Shown: piece after piece, positions 4,201 through 6,447 of the stretch
Position numbering within the stretch: position 1 is the stretch's first letter
How the letters are laid out: each line of letters begins with the position of its first letter
Source: an uncultured Bacteroidota bacterium
GTDB lineage: Bacteria; Bacteroidota; Bacteroidia; Chitinophagales; Saprospiraceae
NCBI GenBank assembly: GCA_937926185.1
Contig: CALEYM010000041.1
Coordinates: 1 to 6,447, forward strand
DNA: 6,447 nucleotides
Reading direction: 5' to 3'
Made by a program: the position numbers and the translations under genes
Notes under the pieces: generated by a model
What the model saw: only the letters and a program-made list of their open reading frames with translations
Database searches by the model: none
What the model was told of the DNA's origin: nothing

Positions 4201-6447
4201 CCAGCGTTTGTGTCGGATTGGCACAAGTCAGGATGAGGTCATTGCCCGCAAGCGTCGAAGGATAAACGGCATTTAAGGTAACGGTGATCGCATCGGTAGC
4301 CGTGCAACCGTTAGTGGTATTGGTCACCAGGAGTTGGTAATCGCCTTCCACATCAACGGTTGGCTGGGCCAGGTTTTCATTACCGGTACTGATGCCCGGC
4401 CCCATCCAGACGTACTCAAAGTTGGCGCCCGAAGAGGAATTACCCCCAATAGTCGTCGTCACAACCACACAGTCTATAATTTTATCCGCCCCGGCATCGG
4501 CCACGGGGGGTATTTGATCGTCGGTCACAATGACCTCATCAGTCGCCGTACAGTGGTTTTCGGTATTGGTAACCAACAATTCATAGCTGCCGGCTTGATT
4601 AACAACCGGATTTATCAGTGGCTGGTTACCGGCATTTATACCGGGCCCGGCCCAATCATAAGCAAAATCAGCGCCTGAGCTGGATGCCGAACCATCCAAA
4701 GTATCAGCGCCCGCATTGAAACAATTGAGCACGATATCCGGGCCGGCGTTCGCCAGTGGCGCGATGGTATCTATGGAAACAACGACCACGTCCGTGTTTT
4801 CACAATTATTCGTAGTGTTGATCACAGTCAGGTTGTATGTACCCGGCAAGGTAATGCCGGCCGGGTTTTGGTCGTTCATATTCGCCGGCGTTATACCGGG
4901 GCCTGCCCATTCGTAAACGATATCCGCGCCCGCGGCGGAACCGGATCCATCAAGATCAACCGTGTTTACAAAACAATCCAGAACCAAATCGGCGCCTGCG
5001 TCGGCGTCGGGCACATTGGCATCCTGGAACACCTCCACCTGATCGGTGCCGGTGCATCCGTTAACCGGATTGGTTACCACGAGGGTATAAAGTCCCTCCT
5101 GGGTCACCTGGGGGTTTTGTTGGGTTTCATTGTTGGCGCCGATTCCCGGGCCGCTCCATAGATAGTTGATTCCGGCCGGCGTACCGCTGCCACTGAGCGT
5201 AACGCCGGAAGTAGTGCTGCAGGTCAACGTTTGATCCGTTCCCGCATCCGCGGCAGGAGCATCAACGTCAAGGTTTACGGTCACGGCATCCGTGGTGGTG
5301 CAGCCATTTGTCAGGTTCGTGATAGTCAGGACATAGTTGCCGGATGCATCGACGGTCGGAGTGAATTGATTGATATTACCGGCGTTAATTCCCGGCCCGG
5401 CCCAGGCTGCCTGGAAGTTTGGCCCCTGACTTGAGCCGTTTCCGCCCAAAACAACACTTGTGGTGGCGCAGGTAATGATTTTGTCGGCGCCTGCATCCGC
5501 GGAAGGGGGATTGATAGAAGCGTTTACGACCACCGTGTCACTTTTAACGCATCCGTTTACGGGATTGGTGACAGATAAAATATATGTGCCGGGCTGATTG
5601 ACGGTCTGGTTAGGCAGAGTTGGATCTGCCGGGGGGAAGGCCGGGCCAGTCCAGTTGTAGGCGACATTTGCCGGGCTGCCGCTACCGCTCAGCGTAACGC
5701 TGGGTTGTACGCAGGTAATGGTTTGATCAGCGCCCGCGCTTACCGTGGGAAGTGTTTTGTTTTCATCTACCATTGTGGTAGCGGTATTGGAACAACCGGT
5801 GGCTACATCCAACACGGTCACTGTGTATGTTCCAGGCAGTATGACGGGCGGGTCTTCAAGCGTCATGTTACCTGCATTAATGCCGGGGCCGCTCCAGGTG
5901 TAAGAGGGCGTTATCGCGTTGGAGCCGCCGTTTATGATCAAGGTAGGCTGCGCGCAATTTATGGTGCCACCCGCGGCAGTAACGGAGGGTGGCGTATTAT
6001 TAGCAGTAACAGTTGCCGCGGCAGTGGAAGAACAACCGTTGGCAGGATTGGTTACCGTCAAGATATATGTACCGATTGTAGTGACGACAGGGTTTTGCAG
6101 GTTTTGGTTTGCCGGTGTGATTCCCGGTCCGGTCCATAAATAATTGACGCCGGTAGTTGGAGAGCTCCCCATAAGCGTCACCTGGTTCCCGTTGGGCAGA
6201 CAGGTTAACATGCCGCCTTGTGCATCGGCGCCGGGCAGTACGATATTTGATGTGACATTAACAGTGGCAGTATCTTTACATACTTTGTTGCCAACCGTAT
6301 TTGTTACAATTAAATTCACATTGCCCCCGCTGGTAACCGTTTGAGTAGTTTGGCTTCCAAGAAAACCCCAGTTAGCATTTGTCCAGGAATAGGCTACCGA
6401 GCCGCCGGTAGTTGAACCGGTGCTGTTCAAAACTATGGATGGACTGC
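1265..6447 (-). CDS. Giant Ig/PKD-like repeat surface protein with T9SS type B sorting domain, 5' end outside window
   Basis: The frame is open from the right edge to a TAG at 1265-1267. The first in-window start-like codon (TTG at 6430) is not the real start: the codons before it (S-P-S-I-V) continue the repeat pattern, so N-terminus and signal peptide lie outside. Residues below count from that TTG. Residues 1-73 are a partial repeat; 74-1473 are 17 complete repeats of 79-85 residues; 1474-1540 are a SprB-like repeat; 1541-1624 are a cysteine-bearing PKD/Ig-like module; 1625-1721 are a CHU_C domain. The protein is acidic, very poor in Lys and Arg, and rich in Gly, Asn, Thr, Asp and Val, as expected for an extracellular stalk. 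Known relatives (SprB-like adhesins and other CHU_C proteins) are T9SS cargo at the cell surface in adhesion, gliding or matrix building. The specific ligand cannot be read. No enzymatic domain is visible, though one could lie further N-terminal. A terminator follows closely. Confidence 0.96.
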   Translation of the reverse strand, partial: SPSIVLNSTGSTTGGSVAYSWTNANWGFLGSQTTQTVTSGGNVNLIVTNTVGNKVCKDTATVNVTSNIVLPGADAQGGMLTCLPNGNQVTLMGSSPTTGVNYLWTGPGITPANQNLQNPVVTTIGTYILTVTNPANGCSSTAAATVTANNTPPSVTAAGGTINCAQPTLIINGGSNAITPSYTWSGPGINAGNMTLEDPPVILPGTYTVTVLDVATGCSNTATTMVDENKTLPTVSAGADQTITCVQPSVTLSGSGSPANVAYNWTGPAFPPADPTLPNQTVNQPGTYILSVTNPVNGCVKSDTVVVNASINPPSADAGADKIITCATTSVVLGGNGSSQGPNFQAAWAGPGINAGNINQFTPTVDASGNYVLTITNLTNGCTTTDAVTVNLDVDAPAADAGTDQTLTCSTTSGVTLSGSGTPAGINYLWSGPGIGANNETQQNPQVTQEGLYTLVVTNPVNGCTGTDQVEVFQDANVPDADAGADLVLDCFVNTVDLDGSGSAAGADIVYEWAGPGITPANMNDQNPAGITLPGTYNLTVINTTNNCENTDVVVVSIDTIAPLANAGPDIVLNCFNAGADTLDGSASSSGADFAYDWAGPGINAGNQPLINPVVNQAGSYELLVTNTENHCTATDEVIVTDDQIPPVADAGADKIIDCVVVTTTIGGNSSSGANFEYVWMGPGISTGNENLAQPTVDVEGDYQLLVTNTTNGCTATDAITVTLNAVYPSTLAGNDLILTCANPTQTLDGSGSSAGPNFQTVWTGPDINAGNSGTLTPDITLPGTYILTITDLTNSCETVDTVLVTEDKVAPDASAGPDLGLDCQTTTVTLDGGGSSAGASFTYLWTGPGIQPGDEGLQSPAVTEPGAYALLVTNTDNGCTATDNADVTQDIATPVASAGQDITLTCAQSTLAIDGSASSAGPDFEYLWQGPGINTGNFNAQNPMVSDSGTYILIVTNIKNHCTATDQVYVDKDGDFPLTEAGVDQTLTCAVDTLQLDGSASLSGPGINYLWAGPAIVAGDETSITPRVSQPGAYTLTVSNTNNGCSATDVVNVGQDILPPIADAGTDQTLTCTTSSGITISAAASSTGPGFTLQWGGPGIDAGNQNLTEPVVSVPGTYTVTVTNTVNGCTSTDEVVVGQDQNLPTASAGADQTLSCAVKEVALDASASSGNGTLLYLWSGPGINAGDEDEQIVTVNQPGMYTVVVTNAVTGCSATDNVEVFLDNIPAVATATGGIITCANLQITISATSSIPGSMFEWSGPDIDLGNMNLQNPPVEDPGNYIVVVTAPNGCTSSATAVVDIDANVPTGSVEGAQLNCANGGSAQINGTVFTPGATFSWSGPNGFTSTVADPTVTAPGIYIFTIVSANGCQKPYETEVTSDFTAPTVIASVNDQLDCSTTSLTINAGGTSTGNNFTYEWTTTNGNIVSGANTLKPVVDAPGQYTLVVSNLLNGCSASTTVNVVYDTSVPTGFNLTVQNIRCFGELNGSITVNSVVGGTQPFLFSLNGGTASGTAQFTKLGEGDYTISLEDAKGCILDTTVNITAPGALLVDLEDDLLVPLGTPVTVTATITGTTPVASITWNPLPPCPSECLTYDTLPTHSYLQSIVVVDVNGCRSVDQQLIQVDRTRRIFVPNVFNPNSSDPFNSQLMVQGGIDVRNIKTWQIFDRWGNAIFSQNDFQPNDPTYAWNGKARGDNAPIAVYVWYLEVEFIDGEVELFKGDVTLLRN
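1268..1558 (-). other. CHU_C / T9SS type B sorting domain
   Basis: Residues 1625-1721 carry the family's landmarks in order: I-F-V-P-N-V-F-N-P-N (1625-1634), I-K-T-W-Q-I-F-D-R-W-G-N-A-I-F (1654-1668), W-N-G-K (1682-1685), V-Y-V-W-Y-L-E-V-E-F (about 1695-1704) and a terminal K-G-D-V-T-L-L-R-N (1713-1721). These are the hallmarks of the gliding-motility-associated C-terminal domain, which directs proteins through the type IX secretion system. The usual N-G-D-G-x-N-D segment after V-F-x-P-N is altered to S-S-D-P-F-N. The domain ends one residue after the usual Leu-Arg, at the stop codon, so the C-terminus is intact. Confidence 0.95.
1559..1810 (-). other. PKD/Ig-like module with C-P-S-E-C motif preceding the sorting domain
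   Basis: Residues 1541-1624 begin with L-V-D-L-E-D-D and P-L-G-T-P-V-T-V-T-A, continue to I-T-W-N-P-L-P-P with a close cysteine pair C-P-S-E-C (1582 and 1586), then a strand S-I-V-V-V-D-V-N-G-C and R-S-V-D. A tryptophan-proline segment with two nearby cysteines, then a third in an N-G-C turn, is a recurrent arrangement just ahead of CHU_C domains in Bacteroidota. It probably acts as a rigid spacer between array and sorting signal. Confidence 0.7.
1811..2011 (-). other. SprB-type repeat domain
   Basis: Residues 1474-1540 match the SprB repeat pattern: an opening I-R-C-F-G-E-L-N-G-S-I-T-V, then V-G-G-T-Q-P-F-L-F-S-L-N-G-G, then L-G-E-G-D-Y-T-I-S-L-E-D-A-K-G-C and a closing T-V-N-I-T-A-P. The family is named for SprB, the gliding adhesin of Flavobacterium johnsoniae, and is common in Bacteroidota surface proteins. 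The typical C-x-G-x-x-D/N-G start and the G-D-Y-T-x-x-x-x-D-A-x-G-C ending are both present. One copy is seen here. It suggests a surface location but does not by itself show a role in gliding. Confidence 0.82.
2012..2740 (-). repeat. Three divergent C-terminal repeats (R15-R17)
   Basis: R15 (2504-2740), R16 (2267-2503) and R17 (2012-2266) continue the array with the cysteine pair intact, but drift from the core consensus. R15 keeps W-S-G-P-D-I-D-L-G-N. R16 has W-S-G-P-N-G-F-T-S-T, a form common in other Bacteroidota Ig-like repeats. R17 has W-T-T-T-N-G-N-I-V-S-G, another widespread variant. The acidic D-A-G-A-D linkers are replaced by G-S-V-E-G-A and V-I-A-S-V-N-D. R15 and R16 are the shortest complete units (79 residues) and R17 the longest (85). 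They form the transition to the C-terminal modules. Confidence 0.88.
2741..6211 (-). repeat. Tandem array of 14 Cys-pair Ig/PKD-like repeats (R1-R14)
   Basis: Fourteen units follow head to tail, each about 246-252 bases. Boundaries: R1 5966-6211, R2 5723-5965, R3 5480-5722, R4 5231-5479, R5 4985-5230, R6 4733-4984, R7 4481-4732, R8 4235-4480, R9 3986-4234, R10 3737-3985, R11 3488-3736, R12 3239-3487, R13 2987-3238, R14 2741-2986. A typical unit reads T-L-T-C, then L-D-G-S-x-S-S, then Y-x-W-x-GPGI-x-AGN, then N-P-x-V, then P-G-T-Y-x-L-x-V-T-N, then N-G-C-x-x-T-D-x-V-x-V, then a D-x-x-x-P-x-A-D-A-G-A-D-Q linker. All 14 keep both cysteines, 54-57 residues apart, consistent with one disulfide per domain. 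The A-x-A-G-x-D-Q plus L-D-G-S pattern resembles bacterial PKD domains, but the W-D-F-G-D-G hallmark is missing. Units differ at many positions, so the array is old rather than a recent expansion. Confidence 0.93.
6212..6447 (-). repeat. Partial, divergent repeat at the window edge (repeat 0)
   Basis: This segment encodes the end of a repeat whose first cysteine is beyond the edge. It keeps the strand V-A-Y-S-W, the N-L-I-V-T-N-T-V strand, the second cysteine (residue 51, in N-K-V-C-K-D-T) and a linker ending A-D-A-Q-G-G. It lacks the Gly-Pro-Gly-Ile motif after the tryptophan (T-N-A-N-W-G-F-L instead), so it is one of the more divergent units. Its presence shows that the array continues upstream. 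Confidence 0.85.

Noticed and set aside
2012..6447. Repeated GC-rich plus-strand motif about every 249 bases as a possible REP element, CRISPR or origin iteron
   Set aside because: The motif is the reverse complement of the codons for the W-x-GPGI loop, varies at synonymous positions and stays in frame. It is protein-level repetition, not a DNA element.
1265..6447. Possible frameshift or pseudogene in the giant gene
   Set aside because: The frame is unbroken from edge to stop, all 17 repeats keep both cysteines, and the C-terminal sorting domain is complete.

Overview
The window looks like a piece of a Bacteroidota chromosome. It carries two secreted-protein genes, both on the minus strand and both cut by the window edges. 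The strongest taxonomic evidence is at the end of the larger protein: a SprB-type repeat, a cysteine-containing PKD/Ig-like module and a gliding-motility-associated C-terminal domain (CHU_C, the type B sorting signal of the type IX secretion system, T9SS). T9SS and this domain are confined largely to Bacteroidota. The style (giant Ig-like/PKD repeat proteins beside other secreted proteins of unknown function) resembles environmental Saprospiria or Chitinophagia, but that finer placement is inference.

Layout, read in the direction of transcription (right to left). From the right edge to 1265 runs one uninterrupted reading frame of more than 1,720 codons whose true start lies outside the window. 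It encodes a partial repeat, then 17 complete tandem repeats of 79 to 85 residues. Each repeat has two conserved cysteines, and nearly all have a Trp-x-Gly-Pro core. These are followed by a SprB-type repeat, a cysteine-bearing linker module and the CHU_C domain. The gene is followed at once by an almost ideal intrinsic terminator (1189-1225). A 267-base intergenic region then holds a plausible Bacteroidota-type promoter (1044-1074). From 997 to the left edge a second gene encodes a signal peptide and at least 311 residues of a mature protein that I cannot assign to a family.

Both products are probably exported across the inner membrane by Sec. The giant one is then moved across the outer membrane by T9SS and held at, or released from, the cell surface, where it would act as a stalk-like adhesin or matrix protein. 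The second may also be a T9SS client, but its C-terminus is not visible. The terminator and separate promoter suggest the two genes are transcribed independently rather than as an operon. I see no RNA genes, mobile elements, CRISPR arrays or origins. The many plus-strand open frames opposite the repeat array are best explained as shadows of the GC-rich Gly/Pro/Ala/Asp/Thr codons.
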